Part shown: positions 1-11,055 of the stretch, in pieces
Layout: each line of letters starts with the position of its first letter
How positions within the stretch are numbered: the first letter of the stretch is position 1
Origin: Paenibacillus pabuli
GTDB taxonomy: Bacteria; Bacillota; Bacilli; Paenibacillales; Paenibacillaceae
Reading direction: 5' to 3'
Length of the DNA stretch: 64,000 nucleotides
Assembly: GCF_039831995.1 (NCBI RefSeq)
Contig: NZ_JBDOIO010000005.1
Coordinates: 992,001-1,056,000, forward strand
Notes under the pieces: generated by a model
Databases searched by the model: none
What the model was told of the DNA's origin: nothing
The model's input: only the letters and a program-made list of their open reading frames with translations
Made by a program: the position numbers and the translations under genes

Positions 1-1
1 A

Positions 2-33
2 GGCTTTGTCCATCGGACAAGGCCCTTTTTTTG
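2..33 (+). terminator. Rho-independent terminator of an upstream gene
   Basis: A 10-bp stem (GGCTTTGTCC with GGACAAGGCC, one G-T pair) with a 3-base loop is followed by a T run. It ends a transcript that begins left of the window. Confidence 0.8.
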
Positions 34-291
34 TTATAAAGGGGAGCTTTGGTGAAGTTAGGCATCAACATACTCGCTTCAACATGAATAATGACTCTAA
101 TTTGATGTCTTTTTTGTATATTTGTTCGTGACAAAACCTTTACCAAATGGATTGGGATTGAACAACATTGTAACTGGTGCTGTAAACCTTTCCTGAATTG
201 GGTTAATTATAATAGAGAGGTGAGCGTATGAGATATGCGATCAGGATACATACGCAATGAACCCTAGGCAAATTCGAGAGGAGTCTTATAT
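34..291. other. Intergenic leader of the first gene
   Basis: This stretch holds a TATAAT at 208-213 without a convincing -35 element. Just before the first CDS there is a GAGAGGAG-type ribosome site at about 277-284. I see no gene in it. Confidence 0.4.
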
Positions 292-1386
292 ATGACATCA
301 TGGAAAAAGTGGACAAGTGCATTACTCGCGGCAGGAATCATTGTAGGTAGTGGGGCGGTATGGCAGGATAACTCCGTGCAAGCAGCTTCGGTTAGTTCCA
401 AAGTTACGGCATCAACAGATGTTACATTGAAGTCTGCAGGCAAAACGTTGACACAAAAAGGACTTCTGCAGGGCGGATCCACTTGGGTATCCCTCACCGC
501 TGTTAAGGATGTGGCCGGTGGTACATTAACATATAACGCAAAAACTAAAGAATACGCACTGACTGCAGCGAACAACACGATGAGAATCAGTCTGGCTGAT
601 GGCGAGCCGACGCTGAGAGTAAATAATTATTATCCTAATGTTGAAGCGAAGCTGATCAAGGGACGCCTGTACATTCCTTTTTCTGCGATGAGAGATTATT
701 TGGGTGTTCAAGGCAGCTGGGATGGTAAAACAAAAACACTTTCACTCAGCAAAGTAAAACAAAACAGCGTGAAGGTTCAATCGGCAACCGTTAAAGTCAG
801 CATCAAAAATGCTGAAGTGGATATTCAATATCCGCAGGTAAGTGGACTTGCTAGCGATGAAGCTGAGGCAGCGATCAACAAAGTGTTGAAAAACGAAGTA
901 GACACATTCGTAGCTGATTTCAAGAAGCAGTCTGCAGAATATGGATCCGCAACCGCAGAACGCCCGTATGCATTTGAGAGCACCTATGTGGTGACGTATA
1001 ACGAAAATGGTGTGCTGGGACTAGTTACTCAGCGTTATGAGGACTATGCCGGTGCCCACGGAATGACTACACGAACAGGCCACACCTTTGCGCTGGATAC
1101 AGGTAAAGAGCTAAGTCTGGATGATGTGCTGCAAAATAACAAGACCATGCGTGAGACGCTTGGCAAAAAAGTCGGTGAACAGCTCAAGGCTCGAGGTGGT
1201 TACCTGGACGGCTACAAAGGTTTGAACAAGGATCAGGACTTCTATGTAACGCCAACAGGCGTAGTTGTGTTCTTCCAACTGTATGAGTACACTGCATATG
1301 CAGAAGGTTTCCCTGAATTCTCGTTTACGTACAAGGAGCTTCTTCCTAAAGGGACACAGCCTTTCAGTGAAATCGCACCAGAGTAA
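292..1386 (+). CDS. Secreted protein with copper-amine-oxidase-like N-domain and DUF4163/DUF3298 (RsiV-like) C-domain
   Basis: 364 aa. Residues 1-32 form a signal peptide (charged start, hydrophobic run, AxA-type end near VQAAS). Residues 40-155 resemble the copper-amine-oxidase N-terminal-like module common in Paenibacillus secreted proteins, with VSLTAV and IPFSAMRDYLG segments. Residues 165-355 resemble the DUF4163/DUF3298 pair seen in RsiV and PdaC, with the GAHGMTTRTGHTF and YTAYAEGFPEFSF segments. The protein probably sits outside the membrane and binds or protects cell-wall material, but no catalytic function can be assigned. It stands alone between a terminator and convergent clpP. 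Confidence 0.8.
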   Translation: MTSWKKWTSALLAAGIIVGSGAVWQDNSVQAASVSSKVTASTDVTLKSAGKTLTQKGLLQGGSTWVSLTAVKDVAGGTLTYNAKTKEYALTAANNTMRISLADGEPTLRVNNYYPNVEAKLIKGRLYIPFSAMRDYLGVQGSWDGKTKTLSLSKVKQNSVKVQSATVKVSIKNAEVDIQYPQVSGLASDEAEAAINKVLKNEVDTFVADFKKQSAEYGSATAERPYAFESTYVVTYNENGVLGLVTQRYEDYAGAHGMTTRTGHTFALDTGKELSLDDVLQNNKTMRETLGKKVGEQLKARGGYLDGYKGLNKDQDFYVTPTGVVVFFQLYEYTAYAEGFPEFSFTYKELLPKGTQPFSEIAPE

Positions 1387-1410
1387 TCATTAAAATCATT
1401 CTTGATATAA

Positions 1411-1452
1411 AAAAAGCGCCCCTCGTCATGTTCATGACAAGAGGCGCTTTCT
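1411..1452. terminator. Bidirectional terminator between the secreted-protein gene and clpP
   Basis: A long stem (AAAGCGCC...CGTCATG with CATGAC...GGCGCTTT) carries an A run on the left and a T run on the right. It can therefore end both the plus-strand gene and convergent clpP. Confidence 0.85.
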
Positions 1453-1508
1453 TCGTAGTATGAGCAGGTCAATCCGAGTTGCTCATATCTTCAATATGAT
1501 ACCTTGGC

Positions 1509-2105
1509 TTAAACGCCTTGGGAGCCAACGTTTTCGATGACTTTATCAATGATACCGTAATCTGCAGCTTCAGCAGCGCTCATGAAGTAGTCACGGTCTG
1601 TATCTTTCTCGATACGCTCCAGTGGTTGACCCGTGCGCTCAGCAATGATGCGGTTCAAGGTATCACGCATTTTCAAGATGCGGCGGGCACGGATTTCGAT
1701 ATCCGAAGCCTGACCTTGAGCACCGCCCAGCGGCTGATGAATCATGATTTCACTGTTAGGCAGTGCAAAACGTTTGCCTTTTGCACCAGCGTTCAACAGG
1801 AATGCACCCATGGAAGCAGCCATACCTACACAGATGGTAGATACATCAGGTTTGATGAATTGCATTGTATCGTAAATGGCCATACCGGCTGTAATCGAAC
1901 CGCCTGGGCTGTTGATGTATAGATGAATGTCTTTCTCCGGATCTTCCGCAGCGAGGAACAACATCTGTGCCATGATGGCATTCGCAACAACGTCATTTAC
2001 ATCGCTGCCTAGAAAGATAATGCGATCCTTCAGCAATCTGGAATAGATGTCATAGGCGCGCTCACCGCGGTTGCTCTGTTCAACGACCATAGGAATATAA
2101 CTCAC
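1509..2105 (-). CDS. clpP: ATP-dependent Clp protease proteolytic subunit ClpP
   Basis: 198 aa from a GTG start at 2105, preceded by GAGGAGG at the right distance. An upstream in-frame ATG at 2132 lies before this ribosome site and would add a non-conserved N-terminus. The catalytic triad is visible as Ser98 (GMAASMGAF), His123 (MIHQPLGG) and Asp172. The family forms a barrel-shaped tetradecamer that degrades proteins unfolded by ClpC, ClpX or ClpE. Its length matches Bacillus ClpP (197 aa). A CtsR-type operator overlaps its promoter (2173-2212), so heat and protein-stress induction is likely. Confidence 0.98.
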   Translation of the reverse strand: MSYIPMVVEQSNRGERAYDIYSRLLKDRIIFLGSDVNDVVANAIMAQMLFLAAEDPEKDIHLYINSPGGSITAGMAIYDTMQFIKPDVSTICVGMAASMGAFLLNAGAKGKRFALPNSEIMIHQPLGGAQGQASDIEIRARRILKMRDTLNRIIAERTGQPLERIEKDTDRDYFMSAAEAADYGIIDKVIENVGSQGV

Positions 2106-2172
2106 GTGAAAAACCTCCTCGGAAATGTTCATGGAATAGTGTATCTATTTAAACTGTTACCGTATTACCCAC

Positions 2173-2201
2173 ATCATAAACAATTTCAAACAAAAAGTCA
2201 A
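2173..2201 (-). promoter_or_regulatory. clpP sigma-A promoter
   Basis: On the minus strand there is a -35 TTGACT (2196-2201), a 17-base spacer and a -10 TATGAT (2173-2178). The -35 lies inside the CtsR box. Confidence 0.7.
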
Positions 2202-2212
2202 AGAAAGTCAAA
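2196..2212. promoter_or_regulatory. CtsR operator of clpP
   Basis: AGTCAAAGAAAGTCAAA is an exact match to the CtsR heptad direct repeat (A/G)GTCAAA-NAN-(A/G)GTCAAA. It covers the -35 region of the clpP promoter, as expected for repression by CtsR. Confidence 0.85.
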
Positions 2213-2221
2213 CTAACTTTG

Positions 2222-2246
2222 AAAAAAAAGAAACCTTTACGGTTTC
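2222..2246 (-). terminator. Terminator of the tRNA-Arg transcript
   Basis: Read on the minus strand, GAAACC and GGTTTC pair around a 5-base loop and are followed by eight T. It lies 36 bases past the tRNA 3' end. Confidence 0.75.
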
Positions 2247-2281
2247 GTTGGTTAAAAGGGTTATGAGCTGCTAATTAAGAA

Positions 2282-2356
2282 TGGCGCGCCCGCCAAGAAT
2301 CGAACTTGGATCTCAGGCTTCGGAGGCCTACGTCATATCCATTGGACCACGGGCGC
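2282..2356 (-). tRNA. tRNA-Arg (anticodon CCG)
   Basis: The acceptor stem GCGCCCG/CGGGCGC, an anticodon loop CTCCGAA (anticodon CCG), a TTCGATTC T-loop and an encoded CCA end (2282-2284) are all visible on the minus strand. It reads the CGG arginine codon. Confidence 0.95.
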
Positions 2357-2379
2357 ACATTGATGTGACAGCAATAATG

Positions 2380-2408
2380 ATTATAGCTCATGAGATGCTG
2401 AATTGCAA
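2380..2408 (-). promoter_or_regulatory. tRNA-Arg promoter
   Basis: On the minus strand there is TTGCAA (2403-2408), a 17-base spacer and a perfect TATAAT (2380-2385). The start point falls about 16 bases before the mature tRNA. Confidence 0.75.
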
Positions 2409-2683
2409 GAGGATGATCATGCTTATGGTTTGGATTGGCCTGAATATGATCATGATGATGAAGAATGGATAAAGAAAGCATTTCAGTAAATGCTAAGAGA
2501 GGTTTTGGACATGCTGCACGAAGCGCGATCCTGGAGTCAATAGAAGCGATATATAGATGTGGATTTTGCTTTCCTTCTATATATGGTATGAACGAGTCTG
2601 CACTTTCCCATGGAAGCCGGAGATTGTGAAAATAAGCGCGTACAATGGCCCCAACACACTGTGAAATAAGGCTTTTGAAACAC

Positions 2684-2712
2684 TTGCATGTCGCGTCAGT
2701 TTTAGGTAGAAT
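2684..2712 (+). promoter_or_regulatory. cggR-gapA operon promoter
   Basis: TTGCAT (2684-2689), 17 bases, TAGAAT (2707-2712). The CggR operator begins six bases further on. Confidence 0.8.
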
Positions 2713-2717
2713 AGACG

Positions 2718-2753
2718 TGGGACTTAAAAAGTTAACCCGGGACATTTTAGGGC
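2718..2753 (+). promoter_or_regulatory. CggR operator
   Basis: TGGGAC (2718) and CGGGAC (2738) are spaced exactly 20 bases apart, as in the Bacillus operator CGGGAC-N6-TGTC-N4 repeated twice. The TGTC halves are poorly conserved (AGTT and GGGC). The site lies directly downstream of the -10 and would block transcription when fructose-1,6-bisphosphate is low. Confidence 0.75.
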
Positions 2754-2797
2754 CATGAAAGAGAGCTTGGAACGAGAAGCTTGCGGGAGTGGAAAGC

Positions 2798-3823
2798 ATG
2801 CGAACGATTTTAGAAGTGCAAAAGCAGCTTCTGCCTGATCTCATGGATGTCTTGAAGAAGAGGTATACGATTCTGCACCAGATCATGTTATCGGATGTGA
2901 TCGGGAGGAGGACGTTAGCCAATTCCATGCAGATGACCGAGCGGGTTCTGAGGGCTGAGACCGATTTGTTAAAGGCTCAGGGACTTATTGAAATTGACAG
3001 TGCAGGAATGAAGATCAGCGAGGCAGGGCATGATTTGCTGCAGCAGTTAGAGCCGGTAGCCAAAGAGCTGTTCGGATTATCCGAGCTGGAAGAACGCATC
3101 AAGCAAGCCTACGGTCTGCAAAAGGTAGTTGTCGTTCCCGGCGATTCGGACATTTCTCCATTTGCCAAACGGGAACTGGGTAAGGCCGGAGCGAAAGCTC
3201 TTGGTCAAGTGATGAATGATAACGATGTTGTTGCCGTTACAGGCGGATCAACAACGGCAGAAGTAGCAGAGCAGCTGACTCCGCCAACATCGCTGAAAGG
3301 TGTCTGGTTCGTGCCAGCACGCGGCGGATTGGGAGAAAGCCTTGAAATTCAGGCCAATACGATTGCATCGACGATGGCAAAACGGGTAGGAGCACACTAT
3401 AAACTCCTGCATGTACCGGATTTGCTTAGCGATCATGCCTATGAATCATTAATTCAGGACCCTAGCGTCCAGGAGATTCTTCAGCTGATCAGACAGTCGC
3501 GAATCGTAATTCATGGAATCGGTGATGCCGTGGAGATGGCGCGAAGACGCAAGCTTGCAACGGAGATCATTGAAGAGCTTCAGGAGCAAGGAGCTGTATC
3601 TGAATCCTTCGGTTATTATTTTAACGATCAGGGTGAAGTGGTACATACCATGCTCACTCTGGGCATGCGGCTTCAGGATATTGAACGGACCGATGTGGTC
3701 ATCGGGATTGCGGGTGGCAAAAGCAAGGCGGCTGCCATACATTCTGTACTGCGATTCGGACAGGAAGATATTCTGATTATTGACGAGGCTGCTGCCGAAG
3801 TCATCGTTGCCGAAATGGAATAA
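2798..3823 (+). CDS. cggR: Central glycolytic genes regulator CggR
   Basis: 341 aa from ATG 2798, eight bases after GGGAG; a GTG at 2789 is in frame but overlaps that site. The N-terminal 70 residues carry a winged helix-turn-helix (GRRTLANSMQMTERVLRAETDLLKAQ region). The remainder is a SorC/DeoR-type sugar-phosphate-binding domain with VTGGSTTAEVA and VIGIAGGKSKAAAI segments. The family represses the gapA operon and is released by fructose-1,6-bisphosphate. It is the first gene of the glycolytic operon, 105 bases before gapA, and its own operator lies upstream, so it is probably autoregulated. Length matches the 340-aa Bacillus protein. Confidence 0.95.
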   Translation: MRTILEVQKQLLPDLMDVLKKRYTILHQIMLSDVIGRRTLANSMQMTERVLRAETDLLKAQGLIEIDSAGMKISEAGHDLLQQLEPVAKELFGLSELEERIKQAYGLQKVVVVPGDSDISPFAKRELGKAGAKALGQVMNDNDVVAVTGGSTTAEVAEQLTPPTSLKGVWFVPARGGLGESLEIQANTIASTMAKRVGAHYKLLHVPDLLSDHAYESLIQDPSVQEILQLIRQSRIVIHGIGDAVEMARRRKLATEIIEELQEQGAVSESFGYYFNDQGEVVHTMLTLGMRLQDIERTDVVIGIAGGKSKAAAIHSVLRFGQEDILIIDEAAAEVIVAEME

Positions 3824-3853
3824 AGATTTTTTTACCACAATTCTTGTTGTCTT

Positions 3854-3869
3854 GACGGACTTCACCGTC
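3854..3869 (+). promoter_or_regulatory. Small stem-loop between cggR and gapA
   Basis: GACGG and CCGTC pair around a 6-base loop. In Bacillus the cggR-gapA transcript is cleaved between the genes and a stem-loop protects gapA mRNA. Whether this short stem does the same is an inference. Confidence 0.35.
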
Positions 3870-3928
3870 TGTCTTGAATATATAAGCTTCATAAAAAAAT
3901 TAAATCAAAACTTGGGAGGAACTTACTC

Positions 3929-4936
3929 ATGATTAAAGTAGGTATTAACGGTTTTGGACGTATTGGTCGCTTGGCATTCCGCCGTATTCAAAATGTAGAG
4001 GGCATTGAAGTAGTAGCAATCAACGACTTGACTGACGCTAAAATGCTGGCTCATTTGCTCAAATATGATACAACTCAAGGTCGCTTCGATGGCGATGTTG
4101 AAGTACACGATGGCTTCTTCAAAGTGAACGGCAAAGAAGTTAAAGTACTGGCTAACCGTAACCCAGAAGAACTTCCTTGGGGCGACCTGGGTGTAGATAT
4201 CGTTCTGGAATGTACTGGTTTCTTCACAACGAAAGAAGCAGCTGAGAAGCACCTTAAAGGCGGCGCTAAAAAAGTTGTTATCTCCGCACCAGCTACTGGC
4301 GACATGAAAACCATCGTTTACAACGTAAACCATGAAATCCTCGACGGTACTGAAACTGTAATCTCCGGCGCATCTTGCACAACAAACTGCCTGGCTCCTA
4401 TGGCAAAAACACTGCAAGACAAATTCGGAATCGTTCAAGGTTTGATGACTACAATTCACGCTTACACTGGCGACCAAAACACGTTGGATGCTCCACACCC
4501 TAAAGGTGACTTCCGTCGTGCTCGCGCAGCAGCTGAAAACATCATCCCTAACACAACTGGTGCTGCTAAAGCAATCGGTTTGGTTATTCCTGAACTGCAA
4601 GGTAAACTTGACGGTGCAGCTCAACGTGTACCAGTAGCTACTGGTTCCCTGACTGAGCTCGTAACTGTTCTGGGTAAAAAAGTAACTGCTGAAGAAGTTA
4701 ACGCAGTAATGAAAGAAGCTTCCGATCCACAAACTTTCGGATACACTGAAGACGAAATCGTATCTTCCGATATCCAAGGTATCACTTTCGGTTCCCTGTT
4801 TGATGCAACTCAAACTAAAGTTCTGACTGTGGGCGACCAACAACTGGTTAAAACTGTAGCTTGGTATGACAACGAAATGTCCTACACTGCTCAATTGGTT
4901 CGCACTTTGGAGCACTTTGCAAAAATGATCAAGTAA
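3929..4936 (+). CDS. gapA: Glyceraldehyde-3-phosphate dehydrogenase, type I
   Basis: 335 aa, full length, with GGGAGGA upstream. The Rossmann motif [10 protein letters not shown] is at residues 6-15. The catalytic cysteine lies in ASCTTNC (Cys150), and the C-terminus has [13 protein letters not shown]. It oxidises glyceraldehyde-3-phosphate with NAD and phosphate to 1,3-bisphosphoglycerate. Codon use is highly biased (GAA, AAA, GGT, CTG, ACT), as expected for one of the most expressed genes. It lies under CggR control, and the terminator after it probably lets part of the transcript reach pgk. Confidence 0.98.
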   Translation: MIKVGINGFGRIGRLAFRRIQNVEGIEVVAINDLTDAKMLAHLLKYDTTQGRFDGDVEVHDGFFKVNGKEVKVLANRNPEELPWGDLGVDIVLECTGFFTTKEAAEKHLKGGAKKVVISAPATGDMKTIVYNVNHEILDGTETVISGASCTTNCLAPMAKTLQDKFGIVQGLMTTIHAYTGDQNTLDAPHPKGDFRRARAAAENIIPNTTGAAKAIGLVIPELQGKLDGAAQRVPVATGSLTELVTVLGKKVTAEEVNAVMKEASDPQTFGYTEDEIVSSDIQGITFGSLFDATQTKVLTVGDQQLVKTVAWYDNEMSYTAQLVRTLEHFAKMIK

Positions 4937-4951
4937 TATCTGCAATAACAT

Positions 4952-4988
4952 AGAGCGGAAACAGATGCTATTGTTTCCGCTCTTTATC
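4952..4988 (+). terminator. Terminator (partial) after gapA
   Basis: AGAGCGGAAACA and TGTTTCCGCTCT form a 12-bp stem with a weak T tail (TTATCT). It probably reduces readthrough, so gapA mRNA exceeds that of the downstream glycolytic genes. Confidence 0.7.
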
Positions 4989-5085
4989 TATCAACATTTT
5001 GCAAATTTCTCAAAAACACCAGGACTGACAGGGGATTTGGGCCCTTGATTGGTCCACCAAATACATGGGTGCGGAGGAAATACAG

Positions 5086-6267
5086 ATGAATAAAAAAAGT
5101 GTACGCGATATCGAATTGACAGGAAAACGGGCTTTTGTCCGTGTAGATTTCAATGTGCCGCTCGAAGATGGTAAAATTACAGATGACAAACGTATTCGTG
5201 CAACGCTGCCAACGATCAACTATTTGATCGAAAAAGGCGCGAAAATCATTCTGGCGAGCCACATGGGTCGTCCAAATGGCGAAGTTGTGGAATCCATGCG
5301 TTTGACTCCAGCAGCTGAGCGTTTGTCCGAGCTGCTTGGTAAAAAAGTAGTAAAAGCTGACGATTCCATCGGTGAAACAGTTAAAGCACAAGTTGCTGAA
5401 CTGAACAACGGTGACGTATTGTTGCTTGAAAACGTTCGTTTCCATGCAGGTGAAGAGAAAAACGATCCAGAACTGGCAAAACAATTTGCTGAACTGGCTG
5501 ACGTATTCGTTAACGATGCTTTCGGAGCAGCTCACAGAGCACATGCTTCTACAGAAGGTATCGCTCACTTGCTGCCAGCGGTATCAGGTCTTTTGATGGA
5601 GAAAGAACTTGATGTGCTCGGCAAAGCTATCTCCAATCCTGAGCGTCCTTTCACGGCAATCATTGGTGGATCCAAAGTTAAGGACAAAATCGATGTCATC
5701 GACAACCTGCTCAACATTGCAGACAACGTAATCATCGGTGGAGGATTGTCCTATACATTCATGAAGGCTCAAGGCCACGAAGTAGGTCAATCCCTGTTGG
5801 ATGAGTCTAAACTGGATGTTGCTCTGGGCTTCATCGAAAAAGCAAAAAAACTGGGTAAAAACTTCTATCTGCCAGTAGATATCGTCATTTCTGATGATTT
5901 CAGCGCTAATGCAAACACGAAAGTGGTTGAAGTTGGCGACATTCCTGCAGATTGGGAAGGTATCGACATCGGTCCTAAAACACGTGAGATCTATGCTGAC
6001 GTTGTTAAAAACTCCAAACTTGTTGTATGGAACGGACCAATGGGCGTATTCGAAATCGAGCCATTCTCCCACGGTACTCGTGCAGTGGCGGAAGCTTGCG
6101 CAACAACAGATGCTTACACTGTAATTGGTGGCGGCGACTCTGCAGCAGCAGCTGAGAAGTTCAAACTGGCTGACAAAATGGACCACATCTCCACAGGTGG
6201 CGGTGCATCGCTGGAATTCATGGAAGGCAAAGTGCTTCCAGGTGTAGTTGCATTGAACGACAAGTAA
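5086..6267 (+). CDS. pgk: Phosphoglycerate kinase
   Basis: 393 aa from ATG 5086 behind GGAGGA; an in-frame ATG at 5065 would precede the ribosome site. Recognisable motifs are RVDFNVPL (substrate binding), [17 protein letters not shown] and the nucleotide-binding [12 protein letters not shown] with GGGASLEF near the end. It transfers the acyl phosphate of 1,3-bisphosphoglycerate to ADP. Length equals the Bacillus enzyme. It is followed closely by tpiA. Confidence 0.98.
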   Translation: MNKKSVRDIELTGKRAFVRVDFNVPLEDGKITDDKRIRATLPTINYLIEKGAKIILASHMGRPNGEVVESMRLTPAAERLSELLGKKVVKADDSIGETVKAQVAELNNGDVLLLENVRFHAGEEKNDPELAKQFAELADVFVNDAFGAAHRAHASTEGIAHLLPAVSGLLMEKELDVLGKAISNPERPFTAIIGGSKVKDKIDVIDNLLNIADNVIIGGGLSYTFMKAQGHEVGQSLLDESKLDVALGFIEKAKKLGKNFYLPVDIVISDDFSANANTKVVEVGDIPADWEGIDIGPKTREIYADVVKNSKLVVWNGPMGVFEIEPFSHGTRAVAEACATTDAYTVIGGGDSAAAAEKFKLADKMDHISTGGGASLEFMEGKVLPGVVALNDK

Positions 6268-7052
<785 letters not shown>

Positions 7053-7053
<1 letters not shown>

Positions 7054-8597
7054 TGACAGCTCCAAAACCTGTAGCACTGATCATCATGGATGGCTTCGGT
7101 CTTCGTAATACGGTAGAAGGCAACGCAGTAGCGCAAGCCAAAAAACCGAACTACGATCGCTTTATGAGCCAATTCCCACACACAACACTCACTGCTTGCG
7201 GTGAAGCTGTAGGTTTGCCAGAAGGGCAAATGGGGAACTCCGAGGTAGGTCACCTGAACATTGGTGCTGGCCGGATCGTATACCAGGATTTGACCCGTAT
7301 CTCCAAATCGATTCGTGACGGAGAGTTCTTCGACAATGAAACACTTGTCAAAGCTGTACGCGAAGCGAAGCAAAACGGTAAAAAGCTTCACCTGTATGGA
7401 TTGTTGTCTGATGGCGGCGTACATAGTCACATCGACCACCTGTTTGCCATGCTGGATCTGGCCAAAAAAGAAGAAATGAATGATGTTTATATTCATGCCT
7501 TCCTGGATGGTCGTGACGTTATGCCAGACAGCGGTAAAGACTTCATGAAGAAGCTGATCGCCAAAATTGAGGAAGTCGGTGTAGGACAAATCGCAACGGT
7601 TCAAGGCCGTTACTACGCGATGGACCGTGACAAACGTTGGGAACGTGTTGAGAAATCATATCGTGCCATCGTTTATGGTGATGGACCAAAATACATTGAC
7701 CCCCTCAGAGCGGTTGAAGAATCGTATGAGAAGTCTGTATTTGACGAATTCGTTGAGCCAACGGTTATCGTTAAAGCGGATGGTGAGCCGGTAGGTTTGG
7801 TGGAAAGCGGCGATTCCGTTATCTTCCTGAACTTCCGTCCTGACCGTGCGATTCAGCTGTCGCAAGTATTCACGAACAAGGATTTCCGTGGATTCGACCG
7901 CGGTCCGAAGTTCCCAGAAGGATTGCACTTCGTGTGCTTGACTCTGTTCAGTGAAACGGTTGAAGGTTATGTGGCTTATTCGCCTAAAAACCTCGACAAT
8001 ACGCTGGGTGAAGTTCTGGTTCAGAACAACAAGAAACAGCTGCGTATTGCAGAAACCGAGAAATACCCGCACGTAACCTTCTTCTTCAGCGGTGGACGCG
8101 ACGTTGAGCTTCCGGGCGAAACTCGCGTACTGATTAACTCGCCAAAAGTTGCAACGTATGACCTGCAACCGGAGATGAGCGCTTATGAAGTAGCTGACGC
8201 ATGTGTTCGCGAGATTGAAGCGGACAAACATGATGCGATTATTCTGAACTTCGCCAACCCGGATATGGTTGGGCACTCCGGCATGCTGGAGCCTACGATT
8301 AAGGCGGTTGAAGTGACAGATGAGTGCATGGGACGTGTTGTTGATGCTGTACTCGCCAAAGGTGGCGTTGTTCTTATCACAGCCGACCACGGTAATGCAG
8401 ATATGGTATTCGATGAGCAAGGACGTCCGTTCACGGCTCATACAACGAATCCAGTTCCATTTATCGTTACAGACGCTAACGTAACCTTGCGTGAAGGTGG
8501 AATTCTGGCCGATATCGCGCCAACGATTCTGGACCTGATGCAATTACCTAAACCGGAAGAAATGACAGGTACATCGGTCATCGCTACCCGTAAATAA
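7053..8597 (+). CDS. gpmI: 2,3-bisphosphoglycerate-independent phosphoglycerate mutase
   Basis: 514 aa, usual family length. It belongs to the alkaline-phosphatase superfamily: the metal-binding Asp is in IIMDGFGLR, the phosphoserine is Ser63 in [14 protein letters not shown], and metal ligands lie in [10 protein letters not shown] and in HTTNPVPF. It converts 3- to 2-phosphoglycerate using two Mn ions. It is coupled to tpiA by a one-base overlap. An imperfect palindrome (8645-8770) separates it from eno. Confidence 0.98.
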
Positions 8598-10123
<1,526 letters not shown>

Positions 10124-10144
10124 GCTGTATTCACAGTTTTAGGG

Positions 10145-10172
10145 CAAGCCGGGCAACCGGCTTGTCTTTTTA
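10145..10172 (+). terminator. Terminator of the glycolytic operon
   Basis: CAAGCCGG and CCGGCTTG pair around a 4-base loop and are followed by TCTTTTT. Confidence 0.9.
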
Positions 10173-10208
10173 ATTTTATTCCTAATAAAGACAGCATCCA
10201 GGATAAGG

Positions 10209-10237
10209 TTGTAGATTGGGAATAGCTGTGGTACAAT
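10209..10237 (+). promoter_or_regulatory. secG promoter
   Basis: TTGTAG (10209-10214), 17 bases, TACAAT (10232-10237), about 58 bases before the secG start. Confidence 0.65.
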
Positions 10238-10294
10238 TAAAGTAACTGTTTTTATGGTGAGATGTTATGCCCACATGGGTAGGAGGTGGAAAGA

Positions 10295-10528
10295 ATGGAT
10301 ATTGCTTTGAAATTGCTGCTCGTTGTTTTCTCGATCGGTCTAATCACTGTAGTATTGCTGCAGCACGGGAAAAGCGCTGGTTTGGCGGGTGCCATCTCCG
10401 GTGGTGCGGAACATCTTTTCGGTAAAACGAAAGCGCGCGGATTGGATCTTTTCCTGCAACGTGCAACCGTTGTACTGGGTGCAGGATTTATGATCTTGGC
10501 TATTATTGTTACAGTCATTTCCAAGTAA
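10295..10528 (+). CDS. secG: Preprotein translocase subunit SecG
   Basis: 77 aa from ATG 10295, placed correctly after TAGGAGG; a GTG at 10286 overlaps that site. Two membrane segments (residues 3-22 and 53-75) flank the conserved cytoplasmic loop [19 protein letters not shown] and LFGKTKARG. It associates with SecYE and assists SecA-driven export. Length matches Bacillus SecG (76 aa). A terminator follows. Confidence 0.96.
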   Translation: MDIALKLLLVVFSIGLITVVLLQHGKSAGLAGAISGGAEHLFGKTKARGLDLFLQRATVVLGAGFMILAIIVTVISK

Positions 10529-10586
10529 GGAATTACTGTAGTGGTCTGTAGATCAAGCATATAGGAATGAACGACCAAAGATGATG

Positions 10587-10619
10587 AACCTTCGTTTCGT
10601 GAAGAAACGGAGGTTTTTT
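10587..10619 (+). terminator. Terminator after secG
   Basis: AACCTTCGTTTC and GAAACGGAGGTT pair around a 5-base loop and are followed by a T run. Confidence 0.88.
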
Positions 10620-11055
10620 AATAAATTGGCGCATGTCCAAAGTTTCCCAACTATTTTTCCCCACCCATTTAATCTTCGGTTTCCCACTCCCGTCTCGTCT
10701 TCCTTTCCGTTAATTAGCCCAGTTGCCTGCTTGACCTGTTCAACCGGAACGACTCTGCTCCATACATTTCATATTCATCTGAACCATAGTTCTTTTTAGG
10801 GGTATGTTATTCTAAAGTCCAATGAAAACGTGTACCCATGATTTGAATGTGGTGTATTTAAGTACAAGGATGAAGGCATCTCGCTGAGGTTCGGATTATT
10901 TTGCGGGGTACGGATGCGGGGGATTGAATTCGTGTATACTAGGGTATGAGATAGTGAGGGCATGTGTTACGTGGCATGAAAATCGCAAAAAATCCGATAC
11001 ATAAAGACAGGATACAAACCAGATTACACTTTTACGTTTCCCGAGGTGAATATTA
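10620..11055. other. Gene-free region upstream of rnr
   Basis: The first half is strongly pyrimidine-rich on the plus strand. A TATACT at 10935-10940 could be a -10 for rnr, but no matching -35 is seen. No convincing gene or RNA is recognised. Confidence 0.4.

Noticed and set aside
2281..2472. A 63-codon frame starting at 2281
   Set aside because: It starts in the tRNA-Arg gene and reads through its promoter; no ribosome site.
3852..3886. A separate gapA promoter (TTGACG then TATAAG)
   Set aside because: The spacing is 23 bases and the alternative -10 at 17 bases is poor. The region is better seen as an operon spacer with a small stem-loop.
3923..4951. A 342-codon minus-strand frame across gapA
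   Set aside because: A shadow caused by the strong codon bias of gapA, Cys- and Phe-rich with no family features.
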